Shown one piece after another: positions 4,633 through 10,861 of a DNA stretch of 10,861 bases. The position numbers and the translations under genes were made by a program. The stretch comes from an uncultured Coriobacteriaceae bacterium (GTDB lineage: Bacteria; Actinomycetota; Coriobacteriia; Coriobacteriales; QAMH01): positions 1-10,861 of the forward strand of contig CADBRF010000225.1 in the NCBI GenBank assembly GCA_902796975.1, in the 5' to 3' direction. The notes beneath the pieces are model-generated. The model was not told the origin of the DNA. It worked only from the letters and a program-made list of their open reading frames with translations, and searched no databases. Each line of letters opens with the position of its first letter. Position 1 is the stretch's first letter.

Positions 4633-6876
4633 TTAGCCGTCCAGGCCCTGGGCCTTGTAGATCTTGCACATCATTTCCTTGTAGATGGAGCCAAAGCCGA
4701 GCTTGCCAACGCAGAAGTGGGGCAGCAGCATGTTGACATTGGACTTCCAGACGCCCGAGAGGTTCGGCTCGGTGGGGTCTTCTTCGGGGTACCACCAGCC
4801 ATGCTCGCAGTGAACAACACCCTCCTTGATGGTGGGCGTAACCCATGCCTTCATCTGGCATTTGCCCAGCCAGTTCTCAATGGTGACCCAATCCCCATTC
4901 TTGATACCGTACTTCTCGGCATCGACAGGATTGATCGTCACCTTTGCCACCGGGTCAATCTCTCGGAGAGATTTAATCTGACGATGCTCAGAGTGGAAGG
5001 ACGTGTACTTGCGGCCGCCTGTGGTCAGGACGAGCGGGTACTCTTCAGCAAGCTCAGGATGGCTGTACTTGCTGTAGTAGGGCTCATGATAGTACGGCAG
5101 CGGATCCTCGCCCCAGACCGGGAAGAGCAGCGAGCTGAGTTCAATCTTCGTAGACGGAGTGTTGAAGCCTGGCAGGCCATCGCCGCGAAGCATGCCCTTG
5201 GCATACTTACCGTACGTGTATCCACCCTGGTAGACGCCCATCTTGCGGAGATCATCGAAACCGAAGTCATAAGAGGCGCGCAGCTGCTTATCGTAGAAGT
5301 CCTGAGCGTCTTTGTACGGCCACGCCTCGGGGTTGAGGCGCTTGGCAAGGCCGAGGTCAATCTCGAGGTCGGATTTCACACCCGGGTTGTCGACTGCCTT
5401 GTTGATAGCACCGATGAAGAACGGGTTGCGGCCATAATGAGGCAGAACGACACCGTCCATCTCGGCAAACGTCGCAACAGGCAGGAAGATATCCGCAAAG
5501 GCAACGGCGGTTGGAGTCATGAAGAGGTCGCTCACTACTGTGAACTCCATCTTCTTCAGACCGGCATACCAGCGCTGTGGCTGGACATTGTTGGTTGGCG
5601 AGATGATGTTGGTGCTCTGGATGAACGCCATGCGAATCTTGATTGGGTCATCGGTCTCGAGGCATTCGAGCGTGATGTCGGGATTGCAGACCCACTGAGA
5701 TTTGCCAGCTGCGGGGAAGCGCTTCGCACCGATGCGGTTCTCGAATTGGCCGGGAGCCAGGTTGCTGCGGGTATCCACGCGCCACTTGCCCAGGAAGGAA
5801 GACGGCTGACCAATGGTAACGCCGCCGGGGACATCGACATAACCGCAAATAGCAAGCATGGCGAGAGCTGCATGCCCTGCCTGACCGCCTGTTGTGGTCT
5901 GGTCGAAAGTGAGGCCCCACATGAGAGAAGACGGCTTGTTGGTCGCGAACTCGCGGGCCACCTTGTAAATCTGCTCTTCGGGGATTTCGCAGATTTTCGC
6001 GACCTCAGAAGGAGGATATTCCGCGCAGCGCTCCTTGAACTCGTCGAAACCGTACGTCCAGTTTTCGACGAAATCATGGTCGTAAAGATCCTCGGAGATG
6101 ATGACGTTCAGCATTGCCAATGCCAAAGCGGCATCCGTGCCAGGGCGCAGACGAATAGCAGTGTCCGCATGGGCGCCAAGCCAGGTGATGCGTGGGTCGA
6201 TGGTGACAATCTTGGAACCGCGCTTCATCATGTCGATGAGGGAATGACCGAAGAAGCCGTCGCCGTTCGAGGTCAGAGGCATCTTGCCCCAGACAATAAT
6301 GTATTTCGGAACTTCGTAGCCGGGATGATCGTAGCTATCGGGGAAATACGACGCGAAGTCGAGTTCCGGATAACCAGTGCCAAAGACAAACTCGGCAATA
6401 GCGCAGCGTGGGCCATAGCAGGAATAACCACTGATTCCCATGAGCGTTGTAGATGACTTGAAAATGCCGAATGCCAAGGGGCAGGCATACATAGCAGCGT
6501 TTCGGCCAGTGCCCTGGATGACCATAACGGTGTCCTGGCCGTACTTGGCCTGCAGCTCTTTGGACTTCTCGGCAATGGTGTCGAAGGCTTCGTCCCAGGA
6601 GATGGGCGCCCACTTGTTCTCGCCGCGCTCGCCCACACGCTTGAGAGGATGGGTGATACGCTGCGGGTGATTAACGTATTCCGGGAGCGTCAGGCAACGA
6701 ACGCACAGGCGGCCTTTTGTAACCGGATGTTCTTCATCGCCCTCAACACCGACAAGCTTGTTGTTGACCACATGAAGCTTGAGACCGCATCCGACTGGGT
6801 GGCACCCAGGTGCCGACCACGCACAGGTCCTGACCCAATAATCGTCCTCAGTACCCCATTTCCATTCTTCCTTCAT
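4633..6876 (-). CDS. Acetylene-hydratase-like Mo/W-bispyranopterin enzyme, catalytic subunit
   Basis: A 747-aa DMSO-reductase superfamily protein, close in length and C-terminal sequence to Pelobacter acetylene hydratase (about 730 aa); the shared stretch around PLPYYHEPYYSK-YSHPELAEEYPL is notable. An N-terminal Fe-S site uses cysteines among C18, C25, C30, C58 and C61 (APGCHPVGCG ... GRLCVRC). WAPISWDEAFDTIAEK follows at 89-104. C153 in GYSCYGPR is the likely Mo/W ligand. The bis-MGD binding core is followed by the C-terminal dinucleotide-binding domain (about 615-735). The N terminus, MKEEWKWG, has no twin-arginine signal, so it is cytoplasmic. The Asp next to a cluster cysteine that is essential in acetylene hydratase is not present (His26 follows C25), so the acetylene reaction itself is unlikely. 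The family also includes hydroxyl-transfer and reductive enzymes. Start supported by GGGGGAAGG on the minus strand. First gene of the operon, divergent from LysR 2. Substrate unknown. Confidence 0.92.
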   Translation of the reverse strand: MKEEWKWGTEDDYWVRTCAWSAPGCHPVGCGLKLHVVNNKLVGVEGDEEHPVTKGRLCVRCLTLPEYVNHPQRITHPLKRVGERGENKWAPISWDEAFDTIAEKSKELQAKYGQDTVMVIQGTGRNAAMYACPLAFGIFKSSTTLMGISGYSCYGPRCAIAEFVFGTGYPELDFASYFPDSYDHPGYEVPKYIIVWGKMPLTSNGDGFFGHSLIDMMKRGSKIVTIDPRITWLGAHADTAIRLRPGTDAALALAMLNVIISEDLYDHDFVENWTYGFDEFKERCAEYPPSEVAKICEIPEEQIYKVAREFATNKPSSLMWGLTFDQTTTGGQAGHAALAMLAICGYVDVPGGVTIGQPSSFLGKWRVDTRSNLAPGQFENRIGAKRFPAAGKSQWVCNPDITLECLETDDPIKIRMAFIQSTNIISPTNNVQPQRWYAGLKKMEFTVVSDLFMTPTAVAFADIFLPVATFAEMDGVVLPHYGRNPFFIGAINKAVDNPGVKSDLEIDLGLAKRLNPEAWPYKDAQDFYDKQLRASYDFGFDDLRKMGVYQGGYTYGKYAKGMLRGDGLPGFNTPSTKIELSSLLFPVWGEDPLPYYHEPYYSKYSHPELAEEYPLVLTTGGRKYTSFHSEHRQIKSLREIDPVAKVTINPVDAEKYGIKNGDWVTIENWLGKCQMKAWVTPTIKEGVVHCEHGWWYPEEDPTEPNLSGVWKSNVNMLLPHFCVGKLGFGSIYKEMMCKIYKAQGLDG

Positions 6877-6913
6877 GTAACCTTCCCCCTTCTCTCACTC
6901 GAAATAATGAGGT

Positions 6914-6925
6914 CGTCAAATGACG
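6914..6925. promoter_or_regulatory. Short dyad in the Mo-operon leader
   Basis: CGTCA (6914-6918) and TGACG (6921-6925) form an inverted repeat with a two-base gap, just downstream of the proposed -10 of the minus-strand promoter and near the expected start of transcription. It could be a second operator. Five-base arms are short enough to arise by chance. Confidence 0.3.
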
Positions 6926-6930
6926 CTGAT

Positions 6931-6959
6931 TAAATAATAGGTCGGGGAAGAATAGTCAA
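6931..6959 (-). promoter_or_regulatory. Candidate sigma-70-type promoter of the main operon
   Basis: On the minus strand TTGACT (6959-6954) matches the -35 consensus in five of six positions. An AT-rich block lies downstream, with TATTTA at 17-bp spacing (6936-6931) or the better hexamer TATTAT at a short 14-bp spacing (6939-6934). The suboptimal -10 or spacing would fit a promoter that needs an activator, and a LysR-type dyad sits just upstream. The transcript would start near 6925, leaving a leader of about 50 bases before ATG 6876. Confidence 0.4.
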
Positions 6960-6990
6960 AACCACCCTATCGTTTCGGATTTGGCTTTCA

Positions 6991-7011
6991 TTGATGCTGT
7001 ATCGGAATCAA
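6991..7011. promoter_or_regulatory. LysR-box operator (T-N11-A dyad) in the divergent intergenic region
   Basis: TTGAT (6991-6995) and ATCAA (7007-7011) are perfect inverted arms separated by exactly 11 bases, the canonical LysR recognition geometry. Its centre lies roughly 75 bases upstream of the proposed start of the Mo-enzyme transcript, near where LysR activators place their recognition site, and upstream of the divergent LysR 2 gene. Most likely bound by the LysR 2 product to activate the operon and possibly to repress itself. Confidence 0.55.
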
Positions 7012-7119
7012 CGAACACGCCGGGACGACTACTGGGCATGTTCATTTTCTGCGATAGATTTCCACGCTTTCGAGCGATACCTACTCGTGCACAGGAGAGC
7101 AGCTCAGTGCAATCTGGGC

Positions 7120-7128
7120 TGGTACAAT
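7120..7128 (+). promoter_or_regulatory. Extended -10 promoter candidate for LysR gene 2
   Basis: TGGTACAAT combines a TG-N extension with TACAAT, a good match to TATAAT; no convincing -35 is visible, as is common for extended -10 promoters. Transcription would begin near 7135, giving a leader of about 25 bases that contains the ribosome site AGAGGA (7147-7152). Confidence 0.4.
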
Positions 7129-7158
7129 AGCCAATGCCCAGACACGAGAGGAACAAGC

Positions 7159-8091
7159 ATGAGAATCGAATCCCTCGAGCATTTTGTGGTCTTTGCAGAG
7201 TATCGCAACTATAGCCGCGCCGCTTCGCATATAGGTATCTCGCAGCCAGCCCTCAGCAGCAGTATCGCCCAGATGGAAAAGGAAGTGGGATTTTCGCTGG
7301 TTAAACACGGTCAATCTCCAGCGCTTACCCCTGCAGGCGCCAAATTCGCCTCCGAAGCTGAAGCGCTTATCAAGCAGTATCGAAAAGCGCTGAAAGAGTG
7401 TGAAGCCCTTGCGCGAAATGCAGCAGAGGTTCTCGTCCTTGAACGTCCTATCTGTACGACAGCCATACGCGTAGAGCTCGACAGGCTCATTGCCATCTTC
7501 AAGCAGGATGAGCCGAGCATCACCGTGAGAATCCACCGCTCAACTCAAGACACACTGGAAAACTCCCTTAAGCGCCACAAAGCAGACATGGGCTTCATCT
7601 ACTCCCGGCCAGAGTTTATCAAGGAAGATATCGATAACACGCTCTTCGGGTTTACACGCCTGCCCCTCTCCGCCAGCATGAACGTGGGCTTCTGGATGCA
7701 CTCGGAACATCCGCTTGCGAAAAAGGACTCAATTGACAGCCCCGACCTGCAGAACCAGAAGGTTCTCCTCCCCGCGAATGCGCGTTACAAGGTCTTCGAA
7801 AACTCTTTCAAACGCTGCATGCAGGCAGCGAACATTTTTCCGGAGATAATCCATCGAGGAGACAACATGCGCGATGTTATTTCATCGCTCGCCTCCGATG
7901 AACTCGTCATCATGAATGCCGATCAGAACGATAAGACGGCCCAGCCTACACCCGCGCCTCTCGTTTTCCGCCCCTTCAATGGCTCCGCCTGGAATACCTA
8001 TTGTTACCTCATTTACAGGTTGGACAACAACAAGTCGGCTCTGGAGAAGTTCCTGGATTTTCTAGACACCGCAAACGAGAGGGGCCGCTAA
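7159..8091 (+). CDS. LysR-family transcriptional regulator 2
   Basis: A 310-aa LysR-type regulator. The winged HTH is at residues 1-60: MRIESLEHFVVFAEYRNYSRAA, recognition helix ISQPALSSSIAQMEKEVG, then wing SLVKHG-S-ALTPAGAKFA. A linker helix (to about 88) leads into the effector-binding domain, with typical strands such as VRIHRS (residue about 125) and ADMGFIYSRP (about 145). The ATG at 7159 is chosen because it puts the HTH at the N terminus and follows AGAGGA with a suitable spacer; the open frame extends back to 6991 but has no family sequence there. It is divergent from the Mo-enzyme operon across a 282-bp region with a T-N11-A dyad, so it is the prime candidate for that operon's activator. 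It is convergent with the second molybdoenzyme locus and shares a terminator region with it. Confidence 0.94.
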   Translation: MRIESLEHFVVFAEYRNYSRAASHIGISQPALSSSIAQMEKEVGFSLVKHGQSPALTPAGAKFASEAEALIKQYRKALKECEALARNAAEVLVLERPICTTAIRVELDRLIAIFKQDEPSITVRIHRSTQDTLENSLKRHKADMGFIYSRPEFIKEDIDNTLFGFTRLPLSASMNVGFWMHSEHPLAKKDSIDSPDLQNQKVLLPANARYKVFENSFKRCMQAANIFPEIIHRGDNMRDVISSLASDELVIMNADQNDKTAQPTPAPLVFRPFNGSAWNTYCYLIYRLDNNKSALEKFLDFLDTANERGR

Positions 8092-8123
8092 TCCCGGAAA
8101 ATCACCCCCTCTTGCATCCATAG

Positions 8124-8162
8124 AAAAGCCGGCAGAGCGACATCTTTGCCGCTCCACCGGCT
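8124..8162 (-). terminator. Hairpin terminator between convergent LysR 2 and Fe-S genes
   Basis: AGCCGG (8127-8132) pairs with CCGGCT (8157-8162) and GAGCG (8135-8139) with CGCTC (8150-8154), separated by a symmetric CA/CA internal loop. On the minus strand the stem ends in a run of four T (complement of 8124-8127), so it terminates the leftward Fe-S/molybdoenzyme transcript. The plus strand has only a weak T-rich tail but may still be served by the same hairpin. Confidence 0.65.
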
Positions 8163-8227
8163 GGACTTTGGGCAACTATCGCCGCTTCATGCAATCAGCG
8201 CATCCCGGCGCTATTAAAAGGCCCGTC

Positions 8228-8641
8228 TTAGATGCCCTTCTCCATGTAGGTCACGCCATCACGCGTCTTCTCCCAGGCAGGCATCTTCCACATGTGGTAA
8301 CCGCGGTCAAGGAGCTCTTCCTTCTTCTTGGCGTAATCGCTCTCGGGATCATCAGGATCGCCGTAGACCATCGCGCCGGTCGGGCAGTTAAAGGCGCAAT
8401 ACGGCACGCCATCGGTCGATTCGGCTCCACGGCAGTTCTTGCACTCAGTCGTGAAAACCGGGTTCCATTTGAGGTAGAGGTTGGGCCAAGTGCCACCAGC
8501 CTCGTCGATATTGCCGTCGCCGATAGTGCGCACGAACAGGCGGTATTCATCGACAGGCAGATGGTAGGCAGCCTTGCAGGCCTGGGAGCACGTCCAGCAG
8601 CCCGTGCAGCGGTTGACGTTGATGAGGATTTCGTTCGCCAT
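8228..8641 (-). CDS. Two-cluster [4Fe-4S] ferredoxin-like subunit of a molybdoenzyme
   Basis: A 137-aa electron-transfer subunit. Cluster one is C12-x2-C15-x2-C18-x3-C22 (RCTGCWTCSQACK) and cluster two is C67-x2-C70-x11-C82-x3-C86-P (ECKNCRG ... YCAFNCPTGA); both are intact. DmsB/NrfC-type subunits usually have four clusters and about 190-210 residues, so this is a short form lacking one cluster pair. It has no signal peptide or membrane helix. The gene starts three bases after the stop of the upstream catalytic gene and its ribosome site lies within that gene's end, implying translational coupling and a complex. No membrane-anchor gene follows before the terminator at 8124-8162, so the electron partner is not encoded here. 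Confidence 0.9.
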   Translation of the reverse strand: MANEILINVNRCTGCWTCSQACKAAYHLPVDEYRLFVRTIGDGNIDEAGGTWPNLYLKWNPVFTTECKNCRGAESTDGVPYCAFNCPTGAMVYGDPDDPESDYAKKKEELLDRGYHMWKMPAWEKTRDGVTYMEKGI

Positions 8642-8644
8642 TGT

Positions 8645-10807
8645 TTATTCCGCCTTCCTGATCTCGCAGAGCTGGTCGAAGATGACTTCGGGTGTGGTTT
8701 CGCCGGCAATGAACATGCCGCTCTTGGGCATGCCGACCATGCTGAAGACGCCCTGGATGAGCTTGCCGTTGACAATTGCCATGGGCGTGGTGGTCTCGGG
8801 CGCATTCTGCGGAGTTGCCAGCTCTTGCGGAGTGCAGTTGTCTTTGTAGTAGGTCTCGTCGAAACTGTACCAGGTATGGCAGATGCCCGGTGCTACGTCT
8901 TCGCGCAGATGGAGGACGCCCTTCATCACGCCACGCTGGTTGAAGACCTCGATCTTGTCGCCATCGCGCAGGCCACGCGCTTGGGCATCAACGGGGTTGA
9001 GAGCGACGCCGAACTGCGTGTAGGCAAGGGCCTCCATCTCGGGAATGTTGGTGAACTGTCCCTGCATGAAGTACTTGTGGCGAGCAATAAAGAACTGCAG
9101 CGGGTACCTCTTCTTGTCATCCTCGTTGAGGACCCACGCATCGTCCAGGTCCGCCATAGTCTTGCCGACCTCGGTGTAGTTCTCGTTGTAGAACTCGAGG
9201 CGGCCGGTAGTGGTTGCGAAGAAGGGCGAAACTGCATAGAGATCGAAGGGGATATCAGGCGTTGCCTTGTGGACGGCCTTCTTTTCCTTGAGCAGATCGT
9301 AGGTCAGTTCGACAGAAGCTTCCGCGCCCGTAGCTCCGCCATGGGTAACCTCGGGGAACACCTTGAGCTTCTCAGGCTGTTGGTCAACAAGAGCCTGCGC
9401 CCACTCTTCCTGGGTCTTCTGGAAGTAATCTGCAATCCCCACGCGTTCTGCCAGACCGCGCCAGATGTCGGCAGCGGTGCGGGCTTCTCCGCAAGGATCG
9501 ATTGCCGGCTCGCAGAGGACAACGGAATTGTCGGTGACGTCGATGACCTCGTAACGCTCGAAGGCGGTTGCCTCGGGCAGGACGTAGTCGGACCAGCGGC
9601 AGGAGTCCGTGAAGCGAATCTCGATAGTAACGAAGAGGTCGAGGTTGGGCAGGAAGCGTGTGCGCCAGAGATCTTTGTTGGGCCAGTTGAGCAGCGGATT
9701 GCCCTGCGCGTTGATAAGGGCCTTGTACTGCTGGACCTCCGGGTCTTCAAAGCTCTTGAGAATGTCAGTGAGTGAGACCATGTCCGCATTGTCAACGGGA
9801 ATAGACGGATCGTAGATGAGGCCGTTGCCGCCCAGGCCGCCACCCATGCCTTCGGTGATGCCTGCAGTCATGATGGAACCGCCGTTGGGCTTGCAGTAGT
9901 TGCCCGTCAGATACACGAGCAGGCGGATGGCACGATAGCTTTGCGTGCCGTTGGCATATCGGACACCATCGCCCAGACACAGGAGCGTCGGGCTGCCCTC
10001 GCTGTAGAGATGAGCCAAGTGCTCGCACTTCTCAGCTGGCACACCGGTAATCTTCTCCTGATATTCAGGCGTCCATTTCTCCAGGTGCTTGCAGAGCTTG
10101 GTGTAAGCGGATTCATAGGCGATGCCATTGACTTCACCCTCGGCAGAAAGCGCGGGTGCGAACTCACCGTAACCAGAATGGCGCTTCTCCTGACGTGGGA
10201 TGAAAGCAACTTGACTGGTCTTGGTGTCGAAGATGGCGAAGAGGCTCGGGTCGCCGCCCTCCTTGACATCGGCTTCGCGGAGGAATTTGCCTGTGTCGGA
10301 ACGGACGAGGAGCGGGCCGACCGTTTCATCCAGCATGAAGGCTTCATCAACCATGTTATCGCGGATGAGGACATGGGCCATGCCGAGAGCCAGAGCCGCA
10401 TCGGTTGCCGTCTTGACAGGCACCCATTCGTCAACCTTGGCAGAGGTGTTGTCAAAGAGGTTGGAGATGTGTACGATCTTTGCGCCGCGGTCGCGGGCAT
10501 CGAGGAACATGCGGGTCACGCGTGCGGGACGCGTGAAGCCGATGGGATTGCCGCCCCAGATGAAAATCGTGGAGCTATTCGCGGTGATGAGGTCACGGCC
10601 AGCCGTCATTGGGATGCCGCCGTCAACGAGGTCCTGCATGACGATGGCGTAGTCAACAGCCTCGTATTCAAGCTTGGTCGCGCCATAGACATTGAGGAAT
10701 CGGTTGGAGAGGATATCCGTGATGGAGCCCTTATTGCCTGGAGTGCCGCAGTAGAAGCAGTTGAAGAGGATGGATTTCCTTCCATATTTCTCGGCGAGTT
10801 CGTTCAT
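8645..10807 (-). CDS. DMSO-reductase-family molybdopterin oxidoreductase, 5' end interrupted
   Basis: A 720-aa open frame covering most of a molybdopterin oxidoreductase catalytic subunit. Recognisable parts are FNCFYCGTPGNKG (15-27), EYEAVDYAI (47-55), where D52 sits at the Mo-ligand position by eye alignment with the DmsA serine, IFIWGGNPIGFTRPA, the bis-MGD-binding core, WSDYVLPEATAFERYEV, and a C-terminal dinucleotide-binding domain (about 568-700). The ATG at 10807 is unlikely to be the true start: it has only a weak upstream GGCGG, and the frame continues before it as WERISWDQALDEIGGK, a conserved block normally some 80-100 residues into the protein. That extension meets TAA at 10856-10858. 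The N-terminal Fe-S domain and any Tat signal lie beyond the window or are lost. Either a nonsense-mutated pseudogene or a sequence error. Coupled to the downstream Fe-S subunit gene. Confidence 0.85.
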   Translation of the reverse strand: MNELAEKYGRKSILFNCFYCGTPGNKGSITDILSNRFLNVYGATKLEYEAVDYAIVMQDLVDGGIPMTAGRDLITANSSTIFIWGGNPIGFTRPARVTRMFLDARDRGAKIVHISNLFDNTSAKVDEWVPVKTATDAALALGMAHVLIRDNMVDEAFMLDETVGPLLVRSDTGKFLREADVKEGGDPSLFAIFDTKTSQVAFIPRQEKRHSGYGEFAPALSAEGEVNGIAYESAYTKLCKHLEKWTPEYQEKITGVPAEKCEHLAHLYSEGSPTLLCLGDGVRYANGTQSYRAIRLLVYLTGNYCKPNGGSIMTAGITEGMGGGLGGNGLIYDPSIPVDNADMVSLTDILKSFEDPEVQQYKALINAQGNPLLNWPNKDLWRTRFLPNLDLFVTIEIRFTDSCRWSDYVLPEATAFERYEVIDVTDNSVVLCEPAIDPCGEARTAADIWRGLAERVGIADYFQKTQEEWAQALVDQQPEKLKVFPEVTHGGATGAEASVELTYDLLKEKKAVHKATPDIPFDLYAVSPFFATTTGRLEFYNENYTEVGKTMADLDDAWVLNEDDKKRYPLQFFIARHKYFMQGQFTNIPEMEALAYTQFGVALNPVDAQARGLRDGDKIEVFNQRGVMKGVLHLREDVAPGICHTWYSFDETYYKDNCTPQELATPQNAPETTTPMAIVNGKLIQGVFSMVGMPKSGMFIAGETTPEVIFDQLCEIRKAE

Positions 10808-10855
10808 CTTGCCGCCGATTTCGTCGAGCGCCTGGTCCCAGCTGATGCGTTCCCA

Positions 10856-10858
10856 TTA
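10856..10858 (-). other. In-frame TAA inside the conserved domain of the second molybdoenzyme
   Basis: Reading the minus strand in the frame of the 720-aa protein, the edge codons are GGC TAA TGG GAA CGC ATC AGC TGG GAC, giving G-stop-WERISWD. In relatives the residue before W-x-RISWD is an ordinary amino acid such as Lys, Glu or Gln, and each of AAA, GAA and CAA is one base from TAA. Confidence 0.8.
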
Positions 10859-10861
10859 GCC

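Noticed and set aside
4585..6456. A 623-codon open frame on the plus strand opposite the main molybdoenzyme gene
   Set aside because: It is fully antisense to a gene with unmistakable family motifs; the sequence has no domain character, and G+C-rich coding DNA often leaves such open antisense frames.
4633..6876. Calling the catalytic subunit acetylene hydratase outright
   Set aside because: The catalytic Asp beside the cluster cysteine is not evident and the cysteine spacing differs; only family-level similarity is supported.
8197..8212. Small hairpin AGCGC-N6-GCGCT after the Fe-S subunit gene
   Set aside because: Five-base stem with no T-run on either side; the stronger structure at 8124-8162 explains termination better.
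8168..9775. A 535-codon open frame on the plus strand across the Fe-S and second molybdoenzyme genes
   Set aside because: It overlaps two real genes and their boundary, has no ribosome site and gives a composition typical of antisense translation.
10805..10807. ATG as the genuine start of the second molybdoenzyme
   Set aside because: The conserved RISWD block is encoded in frame just upstream and the ribosome site is weak, so the ATG is most likely internal.

Overview
The window reads as chromosomal DNA of an anaerobic, respiratory-type bacterium, most like a gut or rumen Coriobacteriia (Eggerthellaceae such as Eggerthella, Slackia or Adlercreutzia). The argument is by inference: two molybdopterin (DMSO-reductase superfamily) catalytic genes, each followed by a small Fe-S subunit gene and accompanied by stand-alone LysR regulators, is typical of the molybdoenzyme-rich accessory regions of that group. 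No rRNA, tRNA, CRISPR array, insertion sequence or phage gene was seen.

Layout. Positions 1-341 hold no convincing complete gene, but carry a striking AT-rich inverted repeat with LysR-box geometry (75-105) and possibly the last codons of an upstream membrane protein. LysR regulator 1 runs rightward (342-1307) and meets the main operon tail to tail over a strong hairpin terminator. The main operon (6876 down to 1379, minus strand) encodes, in order of transcription: a cytoplasmic acetylene-hydratase-like Mo/W-bispyranopterin enzyme of 747 aa; a 112-aa Fe-S partner in which the first cluster motif has lost two cysteines; a rho-independent terminator with no room for a new promoter behind it; three small CxxC zinc-ribbon proteins (69, 96 and 105 aa); an unrecognised acidic 146-aa protein; a hairpin; and an MmgE/PrpD-family protein of 458 aa. 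LysR regulator 2 (7159-8091, plus strand) is divergent from this operon, and the 282-bp gap between them holds a textbook T-N11-A dyad.

The right part (8228 to the edge, minus strand) is a second molybdoenzyme locus: a 137-aa two-cluster ferredoxin-like subunit preceded by a large DMSO-reductase-like catalytic gene. Its reading frame continues upstream of the first ATG into the conserved W-x-RISWD motif, but is broken there by an in-frame TAA at 10856-10858, three bases from the window edge. The gene is therefore truncated by the edge and possibly a pseudogene.

How the parts may work together (inference): the main operon pairs a hydratase-type Mo/W enzyme fold with an MmgE/PrpD protein, a family of dehydratases, decarboxylases, epimerases and isomerases acting on polycarboxylates. 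With the small metal-binding proteins and flanking LysR regulators, it looks like an inducible substrate-conversion module whose substrate is unknown. It is the best candidate here for an undescribed system.
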